In this document: one piece after another, positions 1 through 8,677 of the stretch
How positions within the stretch are numbered: position 1 is the first letter of the stretch
Layout of the letters: every line of letters begins with the position of its first letter
Origin: Prochlorococcus sp. AG-402-L23
Lineage (GTDB): Bacteria > Cyanobacteriota > Cyanobacteriia > PCC-6307 > Cyanobiaceae
Assembly (NCBI GenBank): GCA_003216635.1
Contig: QCIO01000005.1
Location: forward strand, 35,411 to 99,410
Reading direction: 5' to 3'
DNA length: 64,000 bases
Position numbers and translations under genes: made by a program
The notes under the pieces: model-generated
The model's database searches: none
What the model was told of the DNA's origin: nothing
What the model saw: only the letters and a program-made list of their open reading frames with translations

Positions 1-124
1 TCAATGTTTTACCCGAACCTGTTGGTGCCGTTAAAACAACAGAATTTCCGCTATTAATAGCTCGTATTGCTTCTAATTGGAAATCATCTAGCGGAAAGGG
101 GAAATATTCCTCTAAATTAAGCAA
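1..124 (-). CDS. DEAD/DEAH-box helicase, N-terminal fragment
   Basis: Only the first ~41 codons are inside the window; the gene runs off the left edge. The minus-strand translation contains a Q-motif-like stretch (DDFQLEAIRAI) followed by a Walker A motif, TAPTGSGKT, the signature of superfamily 2 helicases. The frame is closed by a stop at 158-160 and has no ATG, so I chose the in-frame TTG at 122-124; this start is uncertain. It is divergent from the biotin operon. The exact helicase subfamily cannot be decided from this fragment. Confidence 0.7.
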   Translation of the reverse strand, partial: MLNLEEYFPFPLDDFQLEAIRAINSGNSVVLTAPTGSGKTL

Positions 125-263
125 TAATTGTGATTGAAGAGAGGATGAGTTAACTTCTTAATATATGATCTATATAGATATTAATAAACAAAAAATACCT
201 TGCAAACTTTAATAGTAAATCTAAATCTTTTTAATTAAATCCACTATATTTTATTTTGCCAAA

Positions 264-1403
264 ATGAAAAAAGTAAAAATTCCAAAAAATAGAATCCGTA
301 AATTAAAAACATTTTCTTTAGGTAAAAAATCATTCGAACTTCTAAGTTTAAATTCGCAAAATAAAAAACTTATAGACTTATGCAGTAATGATTATTTTGG
401 ATTAAGTAGGGACAAGGATTTAATAAAAGCTGCTTACGAAATAAGCTTGTTAGAAGGTATTGGTTCAGGAAGCTCTAGGTTTATTACAGGTTCAAGACCA
501 ATACATAAATTATTAGAAACAGAACTTTCCAAATGGCTTGATCAAGAGAAAGTATTACTTTTCCCAAGCGGATTTCAAGCAAATATAGCCGCTATCCAGG
601 CTTTAGCAAACAGAAATAGTATTGTAATAGCAGATAAATTGATCCATAACTCTTTATTGGTTGGAGTAAAAGCTGCTCAAGCAAAACTGGTTCGATTTTC
701 ACACAATAATTTAAAAGATTTAGAAGATAAAATTATTAAATCTAACCCCACAAAAAATTCCATTTTAGTTGTTGTTGAATCTCTTTATAGCATGGAGGGA
801 TCAATTGCTCCGCTCAGAGAAATAACGGAAATTTGCAAAAAAAATAGTGTTCAACTATTAGTTGACGAAGCTCATGCAATTGGGATCTTGGGCCCTGAAG
901 GCAAGGGTTTAAGTTTTAATTGTCGTTCAGATATAACTATGATTACTGGAACTTTTGGAAAAGCATTTGGAAGCGGTGGAGCTTTCATAGCTTCCAATTC
1001 AGAAATTGGAGAATATCTTATCCAAACAAGTGGTGCATTTAGGTATACAACCGCACTTGCGCCATCTTTAGCTGCTGGGGCGCTAGAAAGTTTAAAAAAA
1101 ATTTTAGAAAATAAAGAATGGGGTAATGATTTGTTATCTTCTGCGAATGTATGGAAAGATGAAATTATTAAAAATTTTAGTTTTCCAGTTAAGGGAGATT
1201 CTCACATTTTATCAATTATTGTTGGCCAAGAAGAGAAGGCAATTTATCTACAAAAATATCTCGAAGAAAATGGGTTTTTAGCAATTGCGATAAGACCTCC
1301 AACTGTTCCAGTGGGGCAATCAAGAATCAGAATAACAATACGAAGAAACTTAGATTTAAATCTGCTAGAGAATTTCATTGCAGTATTAAAAGAGTTTAAA
1401 TGA
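264..1403 (+). CDS. bioF: 8-amino-7-oxononanoate synthase (BioF)
   Basis: PLP enzyme that condenses pimeloyl-ACP with L-alanine to give 8-amino-7-oxononanoate (KAPA), the first ring-assembly step of biotin synthesis. The 379-residue length is normal for the alpha-oxoamine synthase family. Visible motifs are SGSSRF near the N-terminus, DEAHAIG with D201 and H204 that contact the cofactor, and TGTFGKAFG with K233 as the PLP lysine. It is the first gene of a five-gene plus-strand biotin cluster, and its stop overlaps the next start by 4 bp, which suggests translational coupling. Confidence 0.95.
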   Translation: MKKVKIPKNRIRKLKTFSLGKKSFELLSLNSQNKKLIDLCSNDYFGLSRDKDLIKAAYEISLLEGIGSGSSRFITGSRPIHKLLETELSKWLDQEKVLLFPSGFQANIAAIQALANRNSIVIADKLIHNSLLVGVKAAQAKLVRFSHNNLKDLEDKIIKSNPTKNSILVVVESLYSMEGSIAPLREITEICKKNSVQLLVDEAHAIGILGPEGKGLSFNCRSDITMITGTFGKAFGSGGAFIASNSEIGEYLIQTSGAFRYTTALAPSLAAGALESLKKILENKEWGNDLLSSANVWKDEIIKNFSFPVKGDSHILSIIVGQEEKAIYLQKYLEENGFLAIAIRPPTVPVGQSRIRITIRRNLDLNLLENFIAVLKEFK

Positions 1404-2104
1404 AACAAATTATTACTCAACATGGGTGGGGACTAAATAAATATTTCTGGGATGATTACAAAGTTGATTTTTTAAATAATAATTGGCATTGGCAAGATAA
1501 TGAAAGGGGCTATTTTTCGACAAATGATTATCAAGCAAAATGGATTAAAAGCGAATCTAAAAAAGAAATCAGAATGACTTTATGCCATTCATTTGGTTTT
1601 CATTTAATGCAAAAAAAAATTTTAAAAGAAGCAACTCATATTGTTCTTATAAATTCTTTTAATAATTTTCTTCCTTTAAGTAATAAGAGAAATTTTATTT
1701 TGAGGTCTCTAAAAAGAATGGAAACAAAAATCATAAAAGATGAACCTAAGGATATGTTGAAAGAATTTATACATAGATCATTTATGCCAAATCATATGAA
1801 TAATAGTTTTAAAAATATCTTTTATAAAAGTCTAGATAGTTTAAATAAAACTCTTCTTTTAAGTGATTTAAAACAACTTTACATCAATAGAGATTTTCCA
1901 GTATTTTTAAGAAAAGATTGCAAAATTATTTTTATAAAATCAGAAAATGATTTGATTCTTAACAACGAATCAAATAATAACTTTTTAGATTCCTTAAATA
2001 AAACACTTGATAGGAAGCCAATTTTAATTAACTTAGCTCAACAAGGTCATTGCTTGAATAATTTAAATTTATACGAGATCTTAATTAATACACTTAATGA
2101 TTGA
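1400..2104 (+). CDS. bioK: BioK-type pimeloyl-ACP methyl ester esterase
   Basis: Alpha/beta-hydrolase-like protein of 234 residues lying between bioF and bioC, where a pimeloyl-ACP methyl ester carboxylesterase is expected. Such an enzyme removes the methyl group added by BioC and releases pimeloyl-ACP for BioF. Candidate triad residues are S64 in LCHSFGFH, D184 in SENDLIL and H217 in QQGHCLN. The nucleophile motif is HSFG rather than a standard GxSxG. No BioH or BioG occurs nearby. BioK is the established esterase type of Prochlorococcus and Synechococcus biotin clusters; the assignment rests on position, size and the triad pattern. Confidence 0.82.
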   Translation: MKQIITQHGWGLNKYFWDDYKVDFLNNNWHWQDNERGYFSTNDYQAKWIKSESKKEIRMTLCHSFGFHLMQKKILKEATHIVLINSFNNFLPLSNKRNFILRSLKRMETKIIKDEPKDMLKEFIHRSFMPNHMNNSFKNIFYKSLDSLNKTLLLSDLKQLYINRDFPVFLRKDCKIIFIKSENDLILNNESNNNFLDSLNKTLDRKPILINLAQQGHCLNNLNLYEILINTLND

Positions 2105-2867
2105 AATGGATAGTAAAAAGTGGAATGAGAAAATAAAAAATAATTTCAATGATGCTGCATATCGGTATTTAGAGCATTCAAATATTCAGAAATTTTTTGC
2201 AAAAAAGATTGTTCAATTTATCAAAGAATTAAATCCCCAACAAAAAGGTGAATGGATAGATCTAGGATCAGGCCCAGGACTATTAGCAGATGAAATAGAA
2301 AAAATTTTTTCTTCCCAAAAAGTATCCAGAATTGATTTCAGCAAGAAAATGCTTCTTGAGAATAAATTATATAGAAAAAAAATTTTATGGGATTTGAATA
2401 ATGATTTACCTCCTGAAATAAATAACTGTTCTCTATTAACATCTAACTTTTGCATACATTGGTTAAACAACCCAGAAAAGATAATAAAAAATTGGTTTAG
2501 CAAATTAACACCTGGAGGTTTTTTAATCATTTCATATCCAACAAAAGATTGTTTTCCTGAATGGAAAGATACTTGTAAAAAAATTGATATTGAATATAGT
2601 GGTCTTAATTTCCTTTGCTCTAGAGAATTATTAAAAAATTTTAAATCAACTGAAATACATTATTCAGAACAGTTTAATTATCTTGAAAATTTTGAAGATG
2701 TATATAAGCTTTTTAGAAGCATTAAAAATTTAGGAGCACAATCAACAAATTGTAAACGCAAAACAGTGAAAGAGTTAAAGGAAATGCAAAAGTTTTGGCC
2801 AAAGAATTACAATAATACAGTCAGCCTTTCATGGCAAATTGAGATTCAAATCATAAAGAAATTATGA
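2097..2867 (+). CDS. bioC: malonyl-ACP O-methyltransferase (BioC)
   Basis: SAM-dependent methyltransferase that methylates the free carboxyl of malonyl-ACP so that fatty-acid synthase can extend it to a pimeloyl chain. The class I SAM-binding motif WIDLGSGPG is at about residues 53-61, followed by the acidic SRIDFS strand and a methyltransferase motif (LTPGGFLIISYP). Length 256 matches the family. The ATG at 2097 overlaps the end of bioK by 8 bp; a second in-frame ATG at 2106 is an alternative start. It sits in the biotin operon between bioK and bioD, with a 4-bp overlap into bioD. Confidence 0.93.
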   Translation: MIEMDSKKWNEKIKNNFNDAAYRYLEHSNIQKFFAKKIVQFIKELNPQQKGEWIDLGSGPGLLADEIEKIFSSQKVSRIDFSKKMLLENKLYRKKILWDLNNDLPPEINNCSLLTSNFCIHWLNNPEKIIKNWFSKLTPGGFLIISYPTKDCFPEWKDTCKKIDIEYSGLNFLCSRELLKNFKSTEIHYSEQFNYLENFEDVYKLFRSIKNLGAQSTNCKRKTVKELKEMQKFWPKNYNNTVSLSWQIEIQIIKKL

Positions 2868-3529
2868 GAAGTCAAAATAATATTTTCAAATTTATAATTT
2901 GTGGAACAGATACTGATATTGGAAAAACTTTAATAAGCTCTTTTCTCGTTAAAGGATTAAATTCCTTTTATTGGAAGCCCATTCAAAGTGGTATTGAATC
3001 GCAAACTGATAGTCAAACTGTTGAAAAAATTGCACAAGTAAGTAAAGAGAAAATAATCAAAGAAGCTTATGTCTTTACAAAACCTTTATCTCCTCATTGG
3101 GCTGCTGAAATAGATCAAAAAACTATTAACTTTGACAAGTTGAGATTGCCAAAAGTGCAAGGCTCACTAATTGTAGAAACTGCAGGTGGATTAATGGTTC
3201 CAATAACACGCAATTTTTTGCAAATAGATCAAATAAAAAAATGGAATCTTCCGGTAATACTTATTTGTAAGAGCTCACTTGGCACTCTTAACCATACCCT
3301 GCTTAGTATTGAGGCATTAAAACGAAGAAATATTGAGATTTTAGGTTTAGTAGTCAATGGCGAAAAACACCTGGATAATCCAAAAACTCTAGTTGATTTT
3401 AGTGGTATTCCTTTAATTGCTGAATTTCCTTACATCAAAAAAATGGACTCAAATAATTTAGATATACTATGGAAAGAACTAGACACCAAGAATAAGTTGA
3501 TCTCACTATTAAAATCAAAAATCAGTTAA
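2864..3529 (+). CDS. bioD: dethiobiotin synthetase (BioD)
   Basis: ATP-dependent enzyme that carboxylates 7,8-diaminopelargonic acid and closes the ureido ring to dethiobiotin. The N-terminal P-loop CGTDTDIGKT (residues 13-22) is the family signature; YWKPIQSG supplies the substrate-binding lysine, and VETAGGLMVP is the conserved E-[AT]-AGG-x-x-VP motif. Length 221 is typical. The start overlaps the bioC stop by 4 bp, and bioA begins immediately after its stop codon, so it is clearly co-transcribed. Confidence 0.95.
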   Translation: MRSQNNIFKFIICGTDTDIGKTLISSFLVKGLNSFYWKPIQSGIESQTDSQTVEKIAQVSKEKIIKEAYVFTKPLSPHWAAEIDQKTINFDKLRLPKVQGSLIVETAGGLMVPITRNFLQIDQIKKWNLPVILICKSSLGTLNHTLLSIEALKRRNIEILGLVVNGEKHLDNPKTLVDFSGIPLIAEFPYIKKMDSNNLDILWKELDTKNKLISLLKSKIS

Positions 3530-4831
3530 ATGAAATCTTTGGATTCAAAAACTCCAAGTCAAGAATGGCACCCAAATATTTGGCCACCTTTTACACAAAT
3601 CAATAACAGCAAACCGCAAATAGAAGTAACTCATGGTAAAGATGCCCTCCTATTTACTAAAGATCCTAAAAAAGAGCTAATAGATGCAATTAGTAGTTGG
3701 TGGGTAACTCTTCATGGTCATAGTAACGAATATATTGCTGATGCCATTTTCGATCAATCAAAAAAACTTGAGCAAATTATATTTGCTGATTTCTTACATC
3801 CACAGGCAAAAACATTGGCGGAAAGACTTAGTGAATTAACAAAACTAGAAAGATTATTCTTTTCTGATAACGGTTCTACTGCAGTGGAAGTCGCTTTAAA
3901 AATAGCCTTCCAATCATGGCAAAATAGAGGAGAGACAAGAACTCAAATAGTAGCTTTTGATGGCGCCTATCATGGTGATACATTTGGAGCAATGGCTTTA
4001 GGTGAAAGAAATATTTTTAATGAGAATTTCGATAATCTTATGTTTCCAGTTAGAAGAGTCCCATGGCCTTCAACTTGGATGAACGATGAAGAAATAGAAA
4101 ATAAAGAAAATAAGGCGATGCAAAAATTAGAAACACTACTTAAAACTCCCACAGTTGCAGTAATCCTTGAGCCACTTGTTCAAGGAGCAGGAGGGATGAA
4201 TATGGTTAGGCCTCAGTTTATAAAAAAAGTTTCAGAAATTATAAAAAATAATAATTCTTTGTTAATTGCCGATGAAGTATTGACTGGGTTTGGAAGATGT
4301 GGAAGCCTTTTTGCGTTTCAAAAGGCAAAAATCATTCCTGATTTAATAAGTATTTCAAAAGGTTTAACTGGTGGATTTTTACCGATGGGAATAACTTTAT
4401 GTAAAGAAAAAATTTTTCAATCCTTTATTGATGATTCCCCAAGAAAAACTTTTTGGCATGGACATAGTTTTACTGCTAATCCTTTAGGTTGTGCTGCAGC
4501 AAACGCTAGCCTTGATTTATTAGAAAAAGAACCACAAAAATACCTTTCATTTGAAGAAAAACATTTATCTCATTTAATTAAATTTAAAAACTTACCTTAT
4601 ATAAAAAAGGTAAGGGTATCCGGCACAATTGCTGCCTTCGATTTAGATATTGGGAACAAAAAAGGTTATTTCAATAATATTGGGAAAGAAATAAAGAGTC
4701 TTGCAATGGAGCAAGGTTTATTCATTAGGCCCCTTGGGAATGTTATTTACCTCTTGCCGCCTCTCTGTATAACAGATGATCAATTAGAAAAAAGTTACTG
4801 GATAATAAGGCAAATCTTAGACAATCTTTAG
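3530..4831 (+). CDS. bioA: adenosylmethionine-8-amino-7-oxononanoate aminotransferase (BioA)
   Basis: Class III PLP aminotransferase that converts KAPA to 7,8-diaminopelargonic acid, normally with SAM as amino donor. Visible motifs are SSWWVTLHGH (substrate pocket), FFSDNGSTAVEVALK, LIADEVLTGFGR (cofactor aspartate) and SISKGLTGGFLPMG, with K277 as the Schiff-base lysine. Length 433 is normal. It is the last gene of the biotin cluster and begins directly after the bioD stop. Only 8 bp separate its end from the convergent DUF3143 gene. bioB is not in the window. Confidence 0.95.
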   Translation: MKSLDSKTPSQEWHPNIWPPFTQINNSKPQIEVTHGKDALLFTKDPKKELIDAISSWWVTLHGHSNEYIADAIFDQSKKLEQIIFADFLHPQAKTLAERLSELTKLERLFFSDNGSTAVEVALKIAFQSWQNRGETRTQIVAFDGAYHGDTFGAMALGERNIFNENFDNLMFPVRRVPWPSTWMNDEEIENKENKAMQKLETLLKTPTVAVILEPLVQGAGGMNMVRPQFIKKVSEIIKNNNSLLIADEVLTGFGRCGSLFAFQKAKIIPDLISISKGLTGGFLPMGITLCKEKIFQSFIDDSPRKTFWHGHSFTANPLGCAAANASLDLLEKEPQKYLSFEEKHLSHLIKFKNLPYIKKVRVSGTIAAFDLDIGNKKGYFNNIGKEIKSLAMEQGLFIRPLGNVIYLLPPLCITDDQLEKSYWIIRQILDNL

Positions 4832-4839
4832 ATAGAAAT

Positions 4840-5097
4840 TTAAGGTCCTTGCAGTATGGCATTTTCCACATCTTCTCTATTAATACAGTAGGAAAATAGT
4901 CTTTTAGTTTCTTGTCCTTCACTTTCCCATATAACACTTAAATCTTCTTGTTCAAAAATAATAGTTGCATTCCAATTAGAAAGTAACAGGTACCATTTGG
5001 ATGGATTATTAACATCCTTCACAGCACCTAAATCAGTTAGCCACAATTCCAATGATTGCAGTGAATGTTGGTTAATAGGTTTTTTAGGGAGATTCAC
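4840..5097 (-). CDS. DUF3143 family protein
   Basis: Small 85-residue soluble protein with no signal peptide or membrane segment. The sequence (NQHSLQSLELWLTDLGA and a core rich in Trp, such as WYLLLSNWNATI) fits the cyanobacterial DUF3143 family, whose function is unknown. It appears to start at GTG. It lies 16 bp downstream of a J-domain gene on the same strand, an arrangement I recall as common in cyanobacteria. A chaperone-linked role would be a guess from that neighbour. Confidence 0.78.
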   Translation of the reverse strand: MNLPKKPINQHSLQSLELWLTDLGAVKDVNNPSKWYLLLSNWNATIIFEQEDLSVIWESEGQETKRLFSYCINREDVENAILQGP

Positions 5098-5113
5098 AAA
5101 CTTTTTTAAAGTA

Positions 5114-5554
5114 TCATTTTACTAACCAGATAGGTATTGTATCTAATTCTTTACCAGTAAAAGAGGCAATAAAAATTGAACAAATCAAACTAATAGAAAT
5201 GATAATAAATAAAAGAAATAACGAAAACAATTCCCCATTTGAAAAAGGTCTTCTGTTACCTACTAAATTTTGATTATTTGAATCGATTATTAAATTATTT
5301 AAAACTTTAGTATTATTCTTATTTCTAGATTTTTCCTTTAGTTTATTATCATAAATTTTCCTCAAATTACTATTATTTAAATTTTCATAAGCTTTCAAAA
5401 CTTCTTGAAATTTACTTTTAGCATCTTCTATTTCTAAAGAAGTTGTATCAGGATGCAACTCAATGGAAAGTTTGCAAAATGCCTTTCTTAATTCATGATT
5501 TGAAGCATTTTCATCTACACCTAAAATTTTGTAATAAGAAATTTCCCCTTTCAA
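5114..5554 (-). CDS. membrane-anchored J-domain protein
   Basis: 146-residue protein with an N-terminal J domain (about residues 5-70) carrying the HPD motif at 34-36, the element that stimulates the DnaK ATPase. A low-complexity Asn/Lys linker follows, then a single membrane helix at about residues 109-132 (LFSLFLLFIIISISLICSIF). It lacks the Gly/Phe and zinc-finger regions of DnaJ, so it is a type III J protein that probably recruits DnaK to a membrane. The apparent start is TTG. It is upstream of the DUF3143 gene on the same strand. Confidence 0.82.
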   Translation of the reverse strand: MKGEISYYKILGVDENASNHELRKAFCKLSIELHPDTTSLEIEDAKSKFQEVLKAYENLNNSNLRKIYDNKLKEKSRNKNNTKVLNNLIIDSNNQNLVGNRRPFSNGELFSLFLLFIIISISLICSIFIASFTGKELDTIPIWLVK

Positions 5555-5643
5555 AATAATCTTTTATTAATATTGTAATTCTAATAAATTTTTAATAAAT
5601 AGAATGTATTTTATGAATGGTAAAAATTTATATTTATAACGAA

Positions 5644-6357
5644 ATGAAAAAACAAAACATTCCAGAAGAAATTTTTTCCTTAATAACTGAAGAAGAGATA
5701 ATTATGTTTCAAGAATTGCAAATTAAAATTAAAGAATTAAATAATAAAACAAACTTAACAAGATTAATTAATGGTGATGATTATTGGATATCTCAAGTTT
5801 TTGACAGCATTTGGCCCTTTAAAACTTTCCCGAACATTAATTTTGATAAAAAAAAATTTTTAGATATTGGATCCGGCTGTGGCTTCCCGGGTTTAGCTTA
5901 TGCCATAACTCATCCTACTTCAGAAATATACCTAGTTGATTCTTCAAAAAAGAAAACAGATGCTCTAAAAATCTTAATTACAGAGATCAATTTCAAAAAC
6001 AATATTCATGTAATTAATGATCGTATTGAGAACTTAGCCCATCAATCGTCAATGAGAAATAGTTTCAATATAGCTACTACTAGAGCAGTGAGTAATCCAT
6101 CAACAGTTTCAGAATATATACTACCAATGCTAAAAAAAGAAGGGTTAGGGGTTTTATATTGTGGCAAATGGACTGACAAAGAAAGTAAAAATCTAGATAA
6201 AACTTTAGAAATATTAGAAGGAAAATTTAAAGAGAAAAAGAAGATATTGTTACCAAGCAATAAAGGTACCCGAAATATTATTCTTATTCAACCAAAAAAT
6301 TTCTGCCCTGAAATTTACCCAAGAAAAGTTGGCAAACCTGAGAAAAATCCATTATGA
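5644..6357 (+). CDS. rsmG: 16S rRNA (guanine-N7) methyltransferase RsmG
   Basis: SAM-dependent methyltransferase that modifies G527 (E. coli numbering) of 16S rRNA. The SAM motif FLDIGSGCGFPGLA and the downstream ATTRAVS and RNIILIQ segments are characteristic of the GidB/RsmG family. I chose the ATG at 5644 (MKKQNIP), which gives 237 residues; an in-frame ATG at 5617 would add nine residues of poor-looking sequence. The end is 2 bp from the convergent aldo/keto reductase gene. Confidence 0.92.
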   Translation: MKKQNIPEEIFSLITEEEIIMFQELQIKIKELNNKTNLTRLINGDDYWISQVFDSIWPFKTFPNINFDKKKFLDIGSGCGFPGLAYAITHPTSEIYLVDSSKKKTDALKILITEINFKNNIHVINDRIENLAHQSSMRNSFNIATTRAVSNPSTVSEYILPMLKKEGLGVLYCGKWTDKESKNLDKTLEILEGKFKEKKKILLPSNKGTRNIILIQPKNFCPEIYPRKVGKPEKNPL

Positions 6358-6359
6358 AA

Positions 6360-7553
6360 TTATTTTTTTGATAATCTTTTAGCAACCTTATCTCCGAACT
6401 TCTCTTTTAAAGTTCTCAATTTTTTTATAACTTTTTTTGGATTTATATGACCTTCTAATACTTTCAATAATTGTACTTCAGAAACATCCGTATCTAACAA
6501 ATTAGAGTTATTTCCTGGGAACCAGTGACTTCCATTACCAAGCAATTGATATCTAGCTTTTGCAAACCCTTCCATATCCAACCAATCAATTAAATTTGAA
6601 AGCCAAAGCAGAACGGGAATATTAATATTACCTGGCGTATATTCCCAACTCGGCAAATTTATATTCCAATTTTGATACCACTCTAAACCCAGAGAATTAA
6701 TTGATTCCTGCCTTAATCTGTTTATTATCTTTGGAACATACTTTTCAGATTCTGATAACAACAAAACAGCTTCTAAATGCAAATCAAAATCCGCCTCTTT
6801 TGCAATACCCACACTAATAGTATGGACATTTTGATTTCTTAAGCAAAAAAGATCGTTAAAAACTATAGGATGAAGTGGCTTACAAAGTTCCAACATTTTG
6901 TCTGAGGGATTATGAAGATGTCCCCCTTTATCAGTGGGACTTATTATAAAAACCCCAAGATCATACTTATTTGCCAAATTTATAACCTTTGTATTTTCTT
7001 GATTGATGAAATACCAGTGCAAATTTACATAATCAAAAAAGTTTGTTGATATGGCCTTCTCAATTAGTGAAGATTTTCCATGAGTTGAAAATCCAATAGA
7101 GCCAATTAAATTTTCTTTTTGCAAATTTCTTAAAATGTCAACGCAACCTCCATCTTTAACAGCATGATGTAAATGTTCATCTGTATTAATGCCATGTATT
7201 GCTAACAAATCAATTCTTTTAACTTTTAATTTTTCAATACTTGTCATAATATCTCTCTTAAAAATTTTTGGATCTCTATTGGGAGGGATCTTAGTTTGAA
7301 TAATGTTTGGAATTTTTTCTATATTTTTAAAACCCATACCTAATTGAACCTCAGAAGTCCCATAATACTTAGCGGTTTCGACATGACTTATGCCATATTT
7401 ATTTGCCAAATTCAAAATATTTTCTACTTTATTTTGTTCTTCATTTGAAATCTCAGAAAAATCTAATTGTTCCCAACTTTTTTGAAATCTCATACCACCT
7501 AGAGATAAAATTGGGATCTTCAGATTGGTTCTACCAAATCTCCGATATTGCAT
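6360..7553 (-). CDS. aldo/keto reductase family oxidoreductase
   Basis: 397-residue protein with an aldo/keto reductase TIM barrel: RRFGRTNLKIPILSLGGMRF at the N-terminus, ETAKYYGTSE (Tyr kept, the usual Asp is Glu), QTKIPP (catalytic Lys) and LLAIHGIN (His). The C-terminal ~110 residues resemble the tail of COG1453-type reductases (GNINIP, FAKARYQLLGNG, HWFPG), but the ferredoxin-like cysteines of that tail are absent; there is no Cys at all in this part. The substrate is unknown. It lies 11 bp downstream of a stand-alone ferredoxin gene on the same strand, so the two may work together. Confidence 0.85.
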   Translation of the reverse strand: MQYRRFGRTNLKIPILSLGGMRFQKSWEQLDFSEISNEEQNKVENILNLANKYGISHVETAKYYGTSEVQLGMGFKNIEKIPNIIQTKIPPNRDPKIFKRDIMTSIEKLKVKRIDLLAIHGINTDEHLHHAVKDGGCVDILRNLQKENLIGSIGFSTHGKSSLIEKAISTNFFDYVNLHWYFINQENTKVINLANKYDLGVFIISPTDKGGHLHNPSDKMLELCKPLHPIVFNDLFCLRNQNVHTISVGIAKEADFDLHLEAVLLLSESEKYVPKIINRLRQESINSLGLEWYQNWNINLPSWEYTPGNINIPVLLWLSNLIDWLDMEGFAKARYQLLGNGSHWFPGNNSNLLDTDVSEVQLLKVLEGHINPKKVIKKLRTLKEKFGDKVAKRLSKK

Positions 7554-7564
7554 CTTTAAAAAAA

Positions 7565-7924
7565 TTAATGCTTATTCATTCTTGGTGGTTTTCCAAATGA
7601 TTGAAACATGTCCCTATCGAGGCTATTCTCTAAATCATTTAATTCTTCAAACTTGACCCAATGAATACAATCAACAGGGCAAGTATCTATTGCCTCTTGT
7701 ATAACATCAACACTATCACCATCTTGTCTGATTGCTCGACTTCTACCATGAAATTCGTCAACTAAGAAAGTGTTTGAAGCAACGTGTACACAGTATTGAC
7801 AACCAATGCATTTAGCTTCATCAACCCAAACAGCTTTTTCGGCTAATTGACCACCTAAAACTGGCTCAAATCCTGAAATTTCAATATTTTCTCCAAGATT
7901 ATCGAATGGATCGGTTAAATCCAT
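7565..7924 (-). CDS. ferredoxin, single [4Fe-4S] cluster type
   Basis: 119-residue small iron-sulfur protein. Cysteines C39, C42 and C45 (CIGCQYC) plus C82 of the CPVDC motif form a plausible single [4Fe-4S] site; C86 is an additional cysteine. The N-terminal ~35 residues are an acidic extension. The likely role is electron transfer to a dedicated partner, perhaps the adjacent aldo/keto reductase. It is 9 bp from the upstream ycf35-like gene, which suggests an operon DUF2997 - ycf35 - ferredoxin - reductase. Confidence 0.88.
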   Translation of the reverse strand: MDLTDPFDNLGENIEISGFEPVLGGQLAEKAVWVDEAKCIGCQYCVHVASNTFLVDEFHGRSRAIRQDGDSVDVIQEAIDTCPVDCIHWVKFEELNDLENSLDRDMFQSFGKPPRMNKH

Positions 7925-7933
7925 AAAATGATA

Positions 7934-8326
7934 TTAATTATCCCACTTAGTTAAAACCAATTCAATAGAGCCATCATTTTGGTTTTTTTGTTCTACGATT
8001 TGATAACCATCCTCTTTTGTTTTGGAAATAATTGTTTCGTAGGCATACATTTGAGTAACCTTAGAGATAAATCTTTCTACTGGAAGCTCAAATTTCCACA
8101 GATCTAGATCAGTAACTAACTCATATGAATTTGAAGTATTATCCCATTTAAATCCAACTTTAGTCTCTCCAGGAAGATTCATGCTTATATCAACAGCTGT
8201 AAATTTACCTCTATAGCCTTTAACAAATTTTTCTTCTTGGTTGATCATATAACCAAGGTTATTTAGGGCTTTAATTAATGGCTCTGCATCTTTGAGCTGA
8301 GTTTTAATCGTACTAAAGTGTGACAT
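7934..8326 (-). CDS. ycf35: Ycf35-like DUF1257 protein
   Basis: 130-residue protein matching the Ycf35/DUF1257 family of cyanobacteria and algal plastids (MSHFSTIKTQ at the start, LVTDLDLWKF in the middle, and a Tyr-rich segment MYAYE). The function is not established. It overlaps the DUF2997 gene by 14 bp on the same strand and is followed 9 bp later by a ferredoxin; DUF2997 and DUF1257 genes recur as neighbours in cyanobacteria. Confidence 0.85.
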   Translation of the reverse strand: MSHFSTIKTQLKDAEPLIKALNNLGYMINQEEKFVKGYRGKFTAVDISMNLPGETKVGFKWDNTSNSYELVTDLDLWKFELPVERFISKVTQMYAYETIISKTKEDGYQIVEQKNQNDGSIELVLTKWDN

Positions 8327-8528
8327 TAGATTCGTGGTTGAATTGTTTTAATTTTTCATTTTGATTAGAGATGAAAGCATCAGAAGTTTTATTTTTAACT
8401 GTTACTTTACCAAGAGCATCTTCAAGATTTCTTGTGGCATCATTGCATGAATTACCAGTAAAACCTTCTACTGTCTCTTCAACTCTTCCGTCTTGATGAA
8501 TTTTGAATCTCAATGTTTTTTGAGGCAT
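8313..8528 (-). CDS. DUF2997 family small protein
   Basis: 71-residue protein with the pattern QKTLRFKIHQDGRVEE TVEGF, then a conserved CNDATRNLEDALG segment, typical of DUF2997. Function unknown. I chose the ATG at 8526-8528; an in-frame TTG three codons upstream (8535-8537) is less likely. It is the first gene of the DUF2997 - ycf35 - ferredoxin - reductase group, and its 3' end overlaps ycf35 by 14 bp, so their translation is probably coupled. Confidence 0.82.
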   Translation of the reverse strand: MPQKTLRFKIHQDGRVEETVEGFTGNSCNDATRNLEDALGKVTVKNKTSDAFISNQNEKLKQFNHESNVTL

Positions 8529-8677
8529 TAAATTCAAATACTGAGTACTTTTACTTTATATAGAATAACGAATTTTTTTTGTTTCAGTTGGTACAAGTTA
8601 ATTAATTTTAATTTTTATATTGAATATCTAATAAATAAACTCTTTCAGTCGTCGGCTTATCAAAAAAATTAAGAAAT

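Noticed and set aside
2213..2530. 105-codon minus-strand frame inside bioC
   Set aside because: Fully overlaps a well-supported gene with family motifs; the antisense translation shows no recognisable pattern.
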